From Sphingomonas sp. (GTDB taxonomy: Bacteria; Pseudomonadota; Alphaproteobacteria; Sphingomonadales; Sphingomonadaceae), in NCBI GenBank assembly GCA_030146605.1, contig JASLBO010000551.1, forward strand, positions 1 to 14,981: DNA of 14,981 nucleotides, written 5' to 3'. Position 1 is the first letter of the stretch. Every line of letters begins with the position of its first letter. Below are positions 6,993 to 14,961 of this stretch, piece after piece. The notes under the pieces are model-generated. The model did no database searches. It was not told where the DNA came from and saw nothing but the letters and a program-made list of their open reading frames with translations. Both the position numbers and the translations under genes were made by a program.

Positions 6993-9900
6993 CGGAGGCC
7001 GCCGCCGCTATCCGGCCGATGCCGCGCGCGGGCGGCGGCGGCTGGATGTCGACGCCGGGGGACGGCCCGGCGCGCTGGTCGATGCCGAGGGAGTCGCCCT
7101 CGCTTTCGAGCATGACGGCGAGGGGAGCCTCCGCCGCGTCTCGTCGGGCGACTGGTTCGTCGCCATCGATGGGCCCGCGTCCGGCCACACCTTCGCCGCC
7201 AGCGATCCGGCGGGGCGCACCGAGATGCTGCTTGCCCGTGGCGGCAAGCTCCGCACGCTGACCCGGGGCACCGATCGTATCGCGCTGGAGTTCGATGCCT
7301 ATGAGCGCGTGCGCCGGGTCGAGCTGCCGGGCTCGGCCAATGCACTGGCCTATGAGTGGGACGAATCCGGCGGCTGCGTCATTCGCGCGGAAGGGGGCGG
7401 CCCGCTGCTGACTCTCTCCGCCGCCGGAATGGCGCGCCGGATGACGCTCGACGACGACACCTGGTGGGAAGAGGAAGTCGACCTGACGCGTCTCCGGCTG
7501 CGCGCCGCGGTGGGCGGCGCGGTCTGCGACACGCTGGATATCCGCCTCGAGAATCTGGCGGCGATCGCCGAGCGCCGATGGTCCGACGGCAGTGGCGACC
7601 GCTTCACGCGCGATGCGGAGGGGCGACTGGCGAGCTGGACGCGATTCGATGGCGGGAACAACCAGCAGGAACGGCATTGGCGGTACGACGGCGGCGATCT
7701 GGTCGAGGACAGTCGCGGCACGCGCACGATCGGAGAGGGCGGCCGCGTCATCGCACTCGAAAGCGACGCCGCTGTCGCTTATCGCTACAATGCCGCGGGC
7801 CACCGCACGATGCGGATCGCCGACAACGGCGAGACGCGCTATTTCTATGATCCGCTGGGTACGCTCACCGGCGTTCGGACCCCCGACGGCCGCCTGACCC
7901 GCTTCGAGATCGACGGCATGGGCCGCCGGGTCGCCGTCCGACGCGACGGTGCCGTCGTCCGTCACGAGCATCGCGACGAAGTCGGCCGGCTCTGGGCGGT
8001 TACCGATGCGCGGGGCGAGGCGCTCCACGTCTACATCTGGATGGGCGACCGGATCGTCGCCCGGATCGACGGCGCGATCGGAGCACCCGTCGCGGAGGCC
8101 TATCTGTGCGACCTGCTCGGCACCCCCAACGGCGTGCTGATCGCGCAAGGGGACGACTGGCGCTTCGAGCGAGTCGACGCCCCGCCTTATGGCCGTGCCG
8201 ACGATTCCGCGCGACCCACGCTCTACAGCCATTTCGGCGATCCCGAGACGGGCCTGATCCATTTCGGCGCGCGCGACTTCGATCCCGAGCTCGGCCTCTT
8301 CCTGACTCCCGATCCCTGGCATGGCGGCGAGGACGATCCCCGGCGCTGGGCAGGCGCGCCCGACGCATTGATCGAGCACGAGCTTCCGCAGGCCGGCGTC
8401 CATACCTATGCGCTGTGCCGCTTCGATCCGCTGGGCCGCTACGATCGCGACGGGCACGCCTCGTTCGGCAGCGTCATGCTGCACATCGTCCGCTATGTGC
8501 TGATGTTCACCTGGGGCTTCCCGCTCACCGCGGTGTCGATCTACTTCTTCGAGCCGTTCAATCTCTACATGGAGATTGTCGGGCTGATCGTCTGGCTGAT
8601 CAAACAGGGGTGCGAGGACAAGAGCCACCCCTGGGGCAACAATACGATCGCCAAGGCACAATGGGGCCTGGGCAGCACGCGCCAGGCGACCTTTGCATTG
8701 GGCCTCAACGGGTTTTTGCCGCGCGTCGTCTCGGGACGGGGGCTCAACGCCGACCGCGCCGTCACGGTGGGCAACGTGATCTGGATCAACAGCGTCGAAC
8801 TCGACGTGCTCGCGCGTGCCGAAGTCGTCGAGGTCGACGATATCGGCGGCGGCGCTGCAGGCCCGCCCGCGTTCAATGACGATTCGTCGAAACAATCGGT
8901 GGTCGCGCTGCTGGCTTCCGACAAGGATGCGAAGCAGCAGCTCCACGTTTCGGCATGGACGCGGGGAATGGGCAATGCCGTGGCGCTTCGCGCTCCCCCC
9001 GCGGGCACGGCGGTCCAGGCATTCGGCGATCGCCCCGGCGGCCATGTCACGGGGGGGCTCCATCTACGTCATCCGGTTCCCGTGGATGTAAAGGTGCCGC
9101 GCGAGACGGGCGCCGGGGAGAAACTCGAAGTCCGCGAATTTCTCCGTGGCCCCGGCGACCCGTCGATGGACCTCGAGACCACCGCCAGCGTCTGGTTCAG
9201 CCTAAAGCTTCCCAAGGATACCGGGTTCGTCACCGGGAACTGGCTCCGGATCACCGCGCCCAAGGCGGATCCGAAGCCCGATGCCGCGTTCCTCCGGGTC
9301 CGCGAGGTCCTCCCCGCCGCCGACCATGCCGCGCTGATCCTCAACGCCGAACTGCCGCCGCGCTTCCAGAACGCCAACATCTCGGCGAAGCTGCTCGTCG
9401 AGACGGCCGAGGCCGTTGCCGGCGAGACTCCGAGCGAGAGCTGGGCCGGCGGCGCCACGCTGACCCTGGCCGCCCCGCCGGCGGCGACGCCGGGCTATCC
9501 GCCCAACTTCGCGACGGGCGCGATCGTCAGGATCGACGCCGCCGCGCCTGCGCCTGCCGTACCGCTGCCCGGAGTCGCGGCCGGCGCGCCGGAGCTGGTC
9601 AGTTTTGCCGAGGTAAAGGCGGTCCGCGCCACGCTGACGCTGACGCCGAATGCCGACGGCATCGTCAAAGATAGCAGACTGCGCCGCTGGGTGCCGCAGG
9701 CGACTGCCAAGGCGGCCGGCGTAATTGCCAAGAAGGGCGAGCGCGGCAAGATCGTACTGGTGGGCAAGCCCTCGATCGCGAAGGACGATTTGCTGATCGT
9801 CACCGCCGCCGGTGTCGCCGATCCCGTCTTCGTCCGGGCCAAGGATGCGCCCTCGGGCGGGGTGCTGGAGATCGATCCCGCGCTTCCCGAGGCGATGGCG

Positions 9901-12900
9901 CCCGCCGATGCCGCCAATGTCGCGCTCCAGCTCACCAAGGCCTCCACCTCCGACACGGATATCGGCACGGCCACCGGGCCTGCCGCTGCCGCGAATGTCG
10001 AAGTCGCGATGGACCGCACCGGGGCGCTCGCCGAGGGTCATTATGTCCGGGTCGAGGTCGGCGGCGTGCCGTCGCTTCGCAAGATCGGGGCAGTCACGCA
10101 ATTCGGCATGGATCTAACCGATACCCCGGTCGGCACGGGCCCTTACAAATTGACCCGCGCCAAGACGATTCCCGACAAGACCCGCAAGAATGTCGAGCTC
10201 GCGCCGCCCGGCCGTTTTCTCAAAAAAACCGGTGCGAGCGGAGTGATGGGCGACTGGCCCACCAAAATTCTCGCGATCGAGCTCGCCGGCCGCGGCAGCG
10301 CCGGCTCCGAGAACCCGGTCTTCTATGTGCGCTGGCCTGCCGCCGCCCGCCCTCCGGAGTTCCATCCCGGGTTCCACAATGCGTGGAGCTTGATCGTTCA
10401 GGGCGCAGACGAATATGTCGTGCTGGAAACACCGCTGCCTCTGGTCCGGCGCGACGACAGTGACGGCAACATGAAGACCTGGTGGCGCGTCGAGCCCGAC
10501 GACTATGAGGGCTATGGCGACGTGCTGATCGATCCGCCGCCGGCGGTGCCGCCGCCGCCCCTGAAGCTTCAGGCGCTCGAATATGGCGCATCGGCCGCGG
10601 TGCGGGCGGACAAGGACGGGCGGCGGGTGCTGGCCTGCGAACCCGAGACGCTGGTTCCCATCTCGCCCAAGGTCCATGATACCCATCGCCGCGCGCTGAT
10701 CGAACATGAATTGCATCACACGGTGCAGTGCAATTTCTGGGGTCCGCTGATGACGGCATTGCCGCTCTCGGGGCTGATCATGTCGGTGACCGACCTCATC
10801 GGGGCGGCGGGTGTCGAAATGCCGGAATGGCTGCATCACGTCGACCGCGATGCCGCGGGCAATCACCCCTCCAGCGTCGATGGACGCATCCCCCACAACA
10901 CCGAGCTGAACCCGTTCGAGGTGTTCAGCATCGGTGGGCTCCTACAGCTTTCGTGGAAATATGCTTTCCTGGCGCCCTTTCACGGCTCACCCGCGCTTCA
11001 CGACAAGATCGTGGACTGGGATTTCGAGGACATGGTCAAGGTGTTCAACCCGGTCAGCCGGCTGGTGACCCAGGCGCTGCCGCAGGTCGATGCGAATGCG
11101 CCCGCCAAGGAGCGTTGGGGCGCGTTCTTCGCACAGCTGCTGTCGCGTGCGCTCGACATGCGTTCGTGGACGCCATTTACGGGCTTTGTGCCCACCTTGC
11201 TTCCCGACGGTCCGACCAACTTCATCGAGCAGGGTGCCAGCCGCGCGTCGGGTGACCTCTACTCGACGATCCTGACTGCCAATGACCGCTTCAACCTGCG
11301 CACCTGCGGCCGACTGGCCGGATCGAAAGTCGACCTGTCGGCCGACCTGCATTCCGGGATCGGCCGGCCGGTGCGGCTGCTGCTGTTCCCCGAAAGCCGC
11401 TTCAACAGGGTTTTCGAATCCGCAGCCGCCGACGTGCCGGGGACGAAGGTCACCTTCCGTGAGCGTTATGATCGCGAGGAGCCCATCACCATCACATTGC
11501 CCGACGTGGCGCAGCACGCGCTGTTCCAGGACGACCTTTATGAGGTGCAGCATCTGACCCTTCCCGCACCCGCCAAGGTGACGATCGAAGGCCCGCCGCC
11601 GGCCCGCACTCCGATCGACTTCATGCCGGCCACCACGGGCGACATCGTATCGCCGAGGTTGCGTGCGCTCGTGCCGCTGCCGCCGCGGGTCAATCGTACG
11701 CTCGGCTTCTACATGCTTCCCATGACCAAGGGACGTCTGACGATCGGCGCCCCGCGGCCGTTCATGGTGGACGCCGAAGTGAAAATCAGCGGAACCGTCG
11801 GCGTCGGCGATACGATCACGCTGACCGCTGCCGCGCCCGGTGTGGCCGGCTTTCCGATCGTCGTCCCGGCGGCTGCCGTGGCCGGGGACGACACGAACAA
11901 GTTTGCGGTCAGCGTCAAGACTGCATTGCTCGCCAGCGCCCTTCCGGCCGCAGATATGTGGGCGCGCGTCGAGGGTTCGACCGTGAAGATCTATCTGCGC
12001 CGCGCGCAGACGCCGGCGGTTACCTGGACCGTTCAGACAACCGGATCGGTGAAGGCGAAGGTCGAGTTCGGCAAGGCTGCCAAGGCCGACGCCTATACCG
12101 AGTCGGTCACCCTGACGATCACCGACGAGGTCAAGCTCGACGGCGAGGAGATTCCCTGGTCGCTTCCCGCGGCGGTGGGAGCAGTGCCGGCGCCGGCCGT
12201 CCTCAAACGCTACCAGACCGAACTCTGCGAGCTCCGCATCCGCCTGCCCGACGGATCCAGCTCCGGAAAGTTCGTCGACGGCGGTACCAGCGACTTCGTT
12301 CTCGACCTCTCCGAGCCGAGCATTGCCGCCCAAACGAAGAGCGACCGCTGGATCCTGCCGATGCCGGCAATCGTCCCGATGACCGCCGCCGCGCCGCCGG
12401 CGGCAAAGCCGGTGCGGCTACGGCTGTTCCGGGTAATCAAGAAAACCGATCCCGGCTTCGATCTCGTCTTTGCCGACGTGCCCTCGCTCAAGGATGTCCC
12501 GAGCTATCTCGACGCCGACACATTCGCCGTTGTGCGCGACGTGCATTTCGAGATCGAGGAGTTGCCCGCGCACCTCGACCAGTCCTGCCCCTGGAACACG
12601 GCATTCGAGCTCAAGGTGCCGATCAAACTCGAGGGGGGAGCCGCTGCCATCACCGTCAAGCCTCCGCTCGGGCGGACGGACAATCTCAAGGCGACCTTGA
12701 TCGGGGACGATGGGCGTGGCCAGAAATGGTCGATCGGCCCGCTGCCGGAGGCGATCGGCGACGATGTGATCTTCACGGTCGAAATCGCCTACGGCCCGCC
12801 CGGGGCTCTTCCTCCGAAAAGCTTCAAGCTGACCTTCAAGGCCGCGATCAAGGTGACCGGCCTGAATTTCAACTTGCTTCCGGGTACGGCGATCGAAGTC

Positions 12901-14649
12901 GACATCGCGGAAGGCACACCGCCTTACACGATCACCTTCGATCCTCCACTGCCCGGTCTCGGTGCCGTGCAAACCCCGGGCAAGGCCACCCTTCTCGCCA
13001 GCGGCGCACCCGAGGCGATGACCGACGTCAAGCTGATCGTCACCGACAAGTCGACGCCTGCCAAGATGGGACTGCGGCACCTCAGCGTGAAGAACATGCC
13101 CCCGATCCTGCTGCCCAACGACAGCACCGAATATTTCGATTATATCCGGCCCGCGACGCGCGGGCTGGCGACGCCGCTGATCAACGGCCGCTCCTCGGGC
13201 GGGGCCGGTCCCAATGTCGATTTCACCGAGCCGCTCGACGCGATGGAGAATGCCGTCAAGGCGCTCGGCAAGGGCGACTCGATCTACCTCTCGTCCTGGT
13301 TCTTCGGGCCGGCGACCAAATTGACTGCCGGAGGGCTGCCCGGAATCACCAATTGGGGTCAATTGCTCGCCAAAAAGGCATCCGACGACGTCAGCATTCG
13401 CCTGCTGATCAACGATTTCGATCCCATCTCGGGGCTTGATCTCTGGCTGGCGGCGGACGGCCTCGATCCGCTCAACACGATCATCGACGCGCTGCCGGTG
13501 ACCAAGCGCGACAACCTCAAATATATCGTCTGCATGCATCCCGCGCATGTCGGCAAGCTCAAGGCGGCGATCGCCGGCAAGGGCTTCAACAACATCTATG
13601 TCGCGAGCCACCACCAGAAATTCATGGTGGTCCGCAAGGGCACCGACCTTACGGCGTTTTGCGGCGGCATCGACATCGAGCGCAGGAAGGCGCCGGACGT
13701 CTGGAACGATGTCGGTTTCGCAGGCTGGCACGATATCCACCTCCAGCTCGAAGGGCCGATCACGCGCGATCTCGAGCGCGAGTTCATCGAGCGCTGGAAC
13801 CGCAGCCGTCCCGGCTCGCGTCCCGCGCATCCCGGCTGGAGCGGGTTCGAGGACCTGGCAGCCACGCCCTTGTCGGCAGCGGACGATGCGCCGGCCAAGA
13901 AGGTCCATCTGCTGCAGATGACGCGCACCGTCTCCGAGGATGGAACCGTCAGCCTCTATTCGACCAAGCGCGACGACATCAAACAGACCTATCGCCGGGG
14001 GATCCAGGGCGCGAAGCAGTTCCTCTACCTGGAGAACCAGTATTTCCGCAGCACCGAGCTCGCCGACTGGATCGTCGCGGCGGGCGTGGCCAATCCGGCG
14101 CTCGTCGTGATCATGGTCGTGATCGGCGAAGCGGAGGACGGCAAGAACATGGTTACGCAGCACGGCGACTATCTGCAGTTCCAGACGTTCGACCGGATCC
14201 ACAAGGGGCTGGGCGCACGCGCCGAATTCTACATGATGCACGCGCGATCGGTGCATTCGAAGTTCCTCGCGGTCGATGACGCGTGGATGACGATCGGGTC
14301 GGCCAATGCAAATGTTCGCAGCTTCGAACTCGATAGCGAACTCAACGTCCAGATCGCCGATCCCGCGCTCACCAAGGCATTCCGAACCCGGCTATGGGCG
14401 CGCAATCTCGGCGAAACCGAGGCTACCGTCGCGGGCTGGGCGCCCGCGCAATTCCTCGCTCGCTGGCGGGCGATCGCACTCGCCAATCGGCCGAAGGCGC
14501 TCACCGAAATGGCCGGAGCAGGCATCCTCCTCTACGATTACACCGCGAAGCCCGGCGTGGAGCACGGCATCATCCCGGACGCACTCGTTCAGCTCGACTT
14601 CGGAAAGGATGGCGCGGGGAACGATCCGGATGCGCCGGCGGTCGCCTGA
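6916..14649 (+). CDS. Giant RHS-repeat effector with HExxH and C-terminal phospholipase D domains
   Basis: The protein has 2577 residues and no signal peptide. Residues ~30-513 are an RHS core: YD-type repeats (YRYNAAGHRTMRI at 289, YFYDPLGTLTGV at 309), the hallmark FGARDFDPELGLFLTPDP (450-467) and FDPLGRYDRDG (503-513). Two hydrophobic segments follow (about 520-545 and 548-562), then a module from AQWGLGS (581) to VDDIGGG (646). About 735-1125 are four divergent beta units; PPPAVPPPP (1207-1215) is a linker. H1264-E-L-H-H1268 matches the gluzincin HExxH motif; E1330 or E1335 could be the third ligand. Beta/Ig-like modules lie at about 1619-1719 and 1989-2062. The C-terminal ~500 residues are phospholipase D: H2233-x-K2235, WHDIHLQLEGPITRDLEREF, YLENQYF (2371), and H2447-S-K2449 with D2454 and G2461-S-A-N2464. 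The aspartate usual in the first HKD motif is Arg2240. RHS proteins usually encapsulate a toxin of a few hundred residues, so ~2,060 residues after the core is exceptional. A secreted membrane-attacking effector is inferred; target and export route are unknown. Confidence 0.93.
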   Translation: MDYWATLKAREEAPPPSRFPSPSKADGGRRRYPADAARGRRRLDVDAGGRPGALVDAEGVALAFEHDGEGSLRRVSSGDWFVAIDGPASGHTFAASDPAGRTEMLLARGGKLRTLTRGTDRIALEFDAYERVRRVELPGSANALAYEWDESGGCVIRAEGGGPLLTLSAAGMARRMTLDDDTWWEEEVDLTRLRLRAAVGGAVCDTLDIRLENLAAIAERRWSDGSGDRFTRDAEGRLASWTRFDGGNNQQERHWRYDGGDLVEDSRGTRTIGEGGRVIALESDAAVAYRYNAAGHRTMRIADNGETRYFYDPLGTLTGVRTPDGRLTRFEIDGMGRRVAVRRDGAVVRHEHRDEVGRLWAVTDARGEALHVYIWMGDRIVARIDGAIGAPVAEAYLCDLLGTPNGVLIAQGDDWRFERVDAPPYGRADDSARPTLYSHFGDPETGLIHFGARDFDPELGLFLTPDPWHGGEDDPRRWAGAPDALIEHELPQAGVHTYALCRFDPLGRYDRDGHASFGSVMLHIVRYVLMFTWGFPLTAVSIYFFEPFNLYMEIVGLIVWLIKQGCEDKSHPWGNNTIAKAQWGLGSTRQATFALGLNGFLPRVVSGRGLNADRAVTVGNVIWINSVELDVLARAEVVEVDDIGGGAAGPPAFNDDSSKQSVVALLASDKDAKQQLHVSAWTRGMGNAVALRAPPAGTAVQAFGDRPGGHVTGGLHLRHPVPVDVKVPRETGAGEKLEVREFLRGPGDPSMDLETTASVWFSLKLPKDTGFVTGNWLRITAPKADPKPDAAFLRVREVLPAADHAALILNAELPPRFQNANISAKLLVETAEAVAGETPSESWAGGATLTLAAPPAATPGYPPNFATGAIVRIDAAAPAPAVPLPGVAAGAPELVSFAEVKAVRATLTLTPNADGIVKDSRLRRWVPQATAKAAGVIAKKGERGKIVLVGKPSIAKDDLLIVTAAGVADPVFVRAKDAPSGGVLEIDPALPEAMAPADAANVALQLTKASTSDTDIGTATGPAAAANVEVAMDRTGALAEGHYVRVEVGGVPSLRKIGAVTQFGMDLTDTPVGTGPYKLTRAKTIPDKTRKNVELAPPGRFLKKTGASGVMGDWPTKILAIELAGRGSAGSENPVFYVRWPAAARPPEFHPGFHNAWSLIVQGADEYVVLETPLPLVRRDDSDGNMKTWWRVEPDDYEGYGDVLIDPPPAVPPPPLKLQALEYGASAAVRADKDGRRVLACEPETLVPISPKVHDTHRRALIEHELHHTVQCNFWGPLMTALPLSGLIMSVTDLIGAAGVEMPEWLHHVDRDAAGNHPSSVDGRIPHNTELNPFEVFSIGGLLQLSWKYAFLAPFHGSPALHDKIVDWDFEDMVKVFNPVSRLVTQALPQVDANAPAKERWGAFFAQLLSRALDMRSWTPFTGFVPTLLPDGPTNFIEQGASRASGDLYSTILTANDRFNLRTCGRLAGSKVDLSADLHSGIGRPVRLLLFPESRFNRVFESAAADVPGTKVTFRERYDREEPITITLPDVAQHALFQDDLYEVQHLTLPAPAKVTIEGPPPARTPIDFMPATTGDIVSPRLRALVPLPPRVNRTLGFYMLPMTKGRLTIGAPRPFMVDAEVKISGTVGVGDTITLTAAAPGVAGFPIVVPAAAVAGDDTNKFAVSVKTALLASALPAADMWARVEGSTVKIYLRRAQTPAVTWTVQTTGSVKAKVEFGKAAKADAYTESVTLTITDEVKLDGEEIPWSLPAAVGAVPAPAVLKRYQTELCELRIRLPDGSSSGKFVDGGTSDFVLDLSEPSIAAQTKSDRWILPMPAIVPMTAAAPPAAKPVRLRLFRVIKKTDPGFDLVFADVPSLKDVPSYLDADTFAVVRDVHFEIEELPAHLDQSCPWNTAFELKVPIKLEGGAAAITVKPPLGRTDNLKATLIGDDGRGQKWSIGPLPEAIGDDVIFTVEIAYGPPGALPPKSFKLTFKAAIKVTGLNFNLLPGTAIEVDIAEGTPPYTITFDPPLPGLGAVQTPGKATLLASGAPEAMTDVKLIVTDKSTPAKMGLRHLSVKNMPPILLPNDSTEYFDYIRPATRGLATPLINGRSSGGAGPNVDFTEPLDAMENAVKALGKGDSIYLSSWFFGPATKLTAGGLPGITNWGQLLAKKASDDVSIRLLINDFDPISGLDLWLAADGLDPLNTIIDALPVTKRDNLKYIVCMHPAHVGKLKAAIAGKGFNNIYVASHHQKFMVVRKGTDLTAFCGGIDIERRKAPDVWNDVGFAGWHDIHLQLEGPITRDLEREFIERWNRSRPGSRPAHPGWSGFEDLAATPLSAADDAPAKKVHLLQMTRTVSEDGTVSLYSTKRDDIKQTYRRGIQGAKQFLYLENQYFRSTELADWIVAAGVANPALVVIMVVIGEAEDGKNMVTQHGDYLQFQTFDRIHKGLGARAEFYMMHARSVHSKFLAVDDAWMTIGSANANVRSFELDSELNVQIADPALTKAFRTRLWARNLGETEATVAGWAPAQFLARWRAIALANRPKALTEMAGAGILLYDYTAKPGVEHGIIPDALVQLDFGKDGAGNDPDAPAVA

Positions 14650-14666
14650 CGCGATCAGGCTTCTCT
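14644..14666 (+). terminator. Weak terminator-like hairpin overlapping the gene 5 stop
   Basis: GCCTGA (14644-14649, including the stop codon TGA) pairs perfectly with TCAGGC (14655-14660) across a 5-nt loop, and is followed by the pyrimidine run TTCTCT. The stem is only 6 bp and the tail is not a true U-run, so this is at best a weak intrinsic terminator; it may also be a chance palindrome. Confidence 0.35.
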
Positions 14667-14674
14667 ACCGGCGC

Positions 14675-14872
14675 GCCGATCGCCTCGACTTCCTCGATCA
14701 GCGGCGACGGCGCGTAGAAGCCGCGCCCGAGCCAAGCACGGATCGTCCAGGGACCGGGACGATAGAGCGCCGACAGCCGCGGACTGACCCGCGAACCATA
14801 GTCACTGGGCGCATCCCAGCGCGCGGACGCCGCCAAGGTGAGCGCCGGGGTTCGAGAGCGCCACCGGCCTGG
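14675..14872 (-). pseudogene. Fragment of a TonB-dependent outer-membrane receptor
   Basis: Read on the minus strand, this stretch encodes LTLAASARWD, DYGSRVSPRLSALYRPG, PWTIRAWLGRGFYAPSP and LIEEVEAIG. These are the consecutive beta-strand phrases of the barrel of TonB-dependent receptors common in sphingomonads (S-P-R-x-S-x-L-Y-R-P, then G-x-G-[FY]-x-A-P). Intact receptors are about 650-1000 aa; only about 66 residues remain. An in-frame TAG at 14873-14875 sits just upstream of the fragment and there is no credible start. On the other side, similarity stops after EAIG, and the frame runs on antisense into gene 5. It is therefore a remnant, cut at or near the gene 5 end. It makes no functional product. 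The assignment rests on motif recognition without a database search. Confidence 0.7.
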
Positions 14873-14908
14873 CTACTTGCGGATAAGGCGTCGCTGCGTC
14901 TTCGACCT

Positions 14909-14961
14909 CCAGTCGCCGTCTTCGAACGCCATGCCGGGTGACGCCCGAAGACGGCGACTGG
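14909..14961. repeat. Perfect 16-bp inverted repeat with 21-nt loop
   Basis: CCAGTCGCCGTCTTCG (14909-14924) is the exact reverse complement of CGAAGACGGCGACTGG (14946-14961). Neither flank has a T-run, so it is not a textbook intrinsic terminator. On the minus strand a possible stop codon (TGA, 14963-14965) lies directly before the first arm, so it could be the 3' hairpin of a gene lying to the right of the window; only 16 nt of that gene would be visible. A dispersed palindromic element is the other option. Confidence 0.6.

Noticed and set aside
6844..9063. Long minus-strand open frame (739 codons) antisense to the RHS gene start
   Set aside because: It is rich in Arg, Ala, Asp and Gly without any domain-like pattern, as expected for the reverse of GC-rich coding DNA; the plus strand carries the RHS hallmarks over the same bases.
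12418..14256. Minus-strand open frame of 612 codons antisense to the PLD region
   Set aside because: The plus strand has an intact PLD domain with ordered motifs here; the antisense product is Arg/Asp/Gly-rich with no motif.
13609..14352. PLD domain as a cardiolipin synthase-type housekeeping enzyme
   Set aside because: The linker phrases and the YLENQYF signature fit the eukaryotic-type PLD family, and the domain is the end of a giant RHS protein, not a stand-alone membrane enzyme.
14306..14941. Plus-strand open frame running past the end of the RHS gene
   Set aside because: Shifted-frame product of the PLD C-terminus; very basic and low complexity, with no ribosome site.
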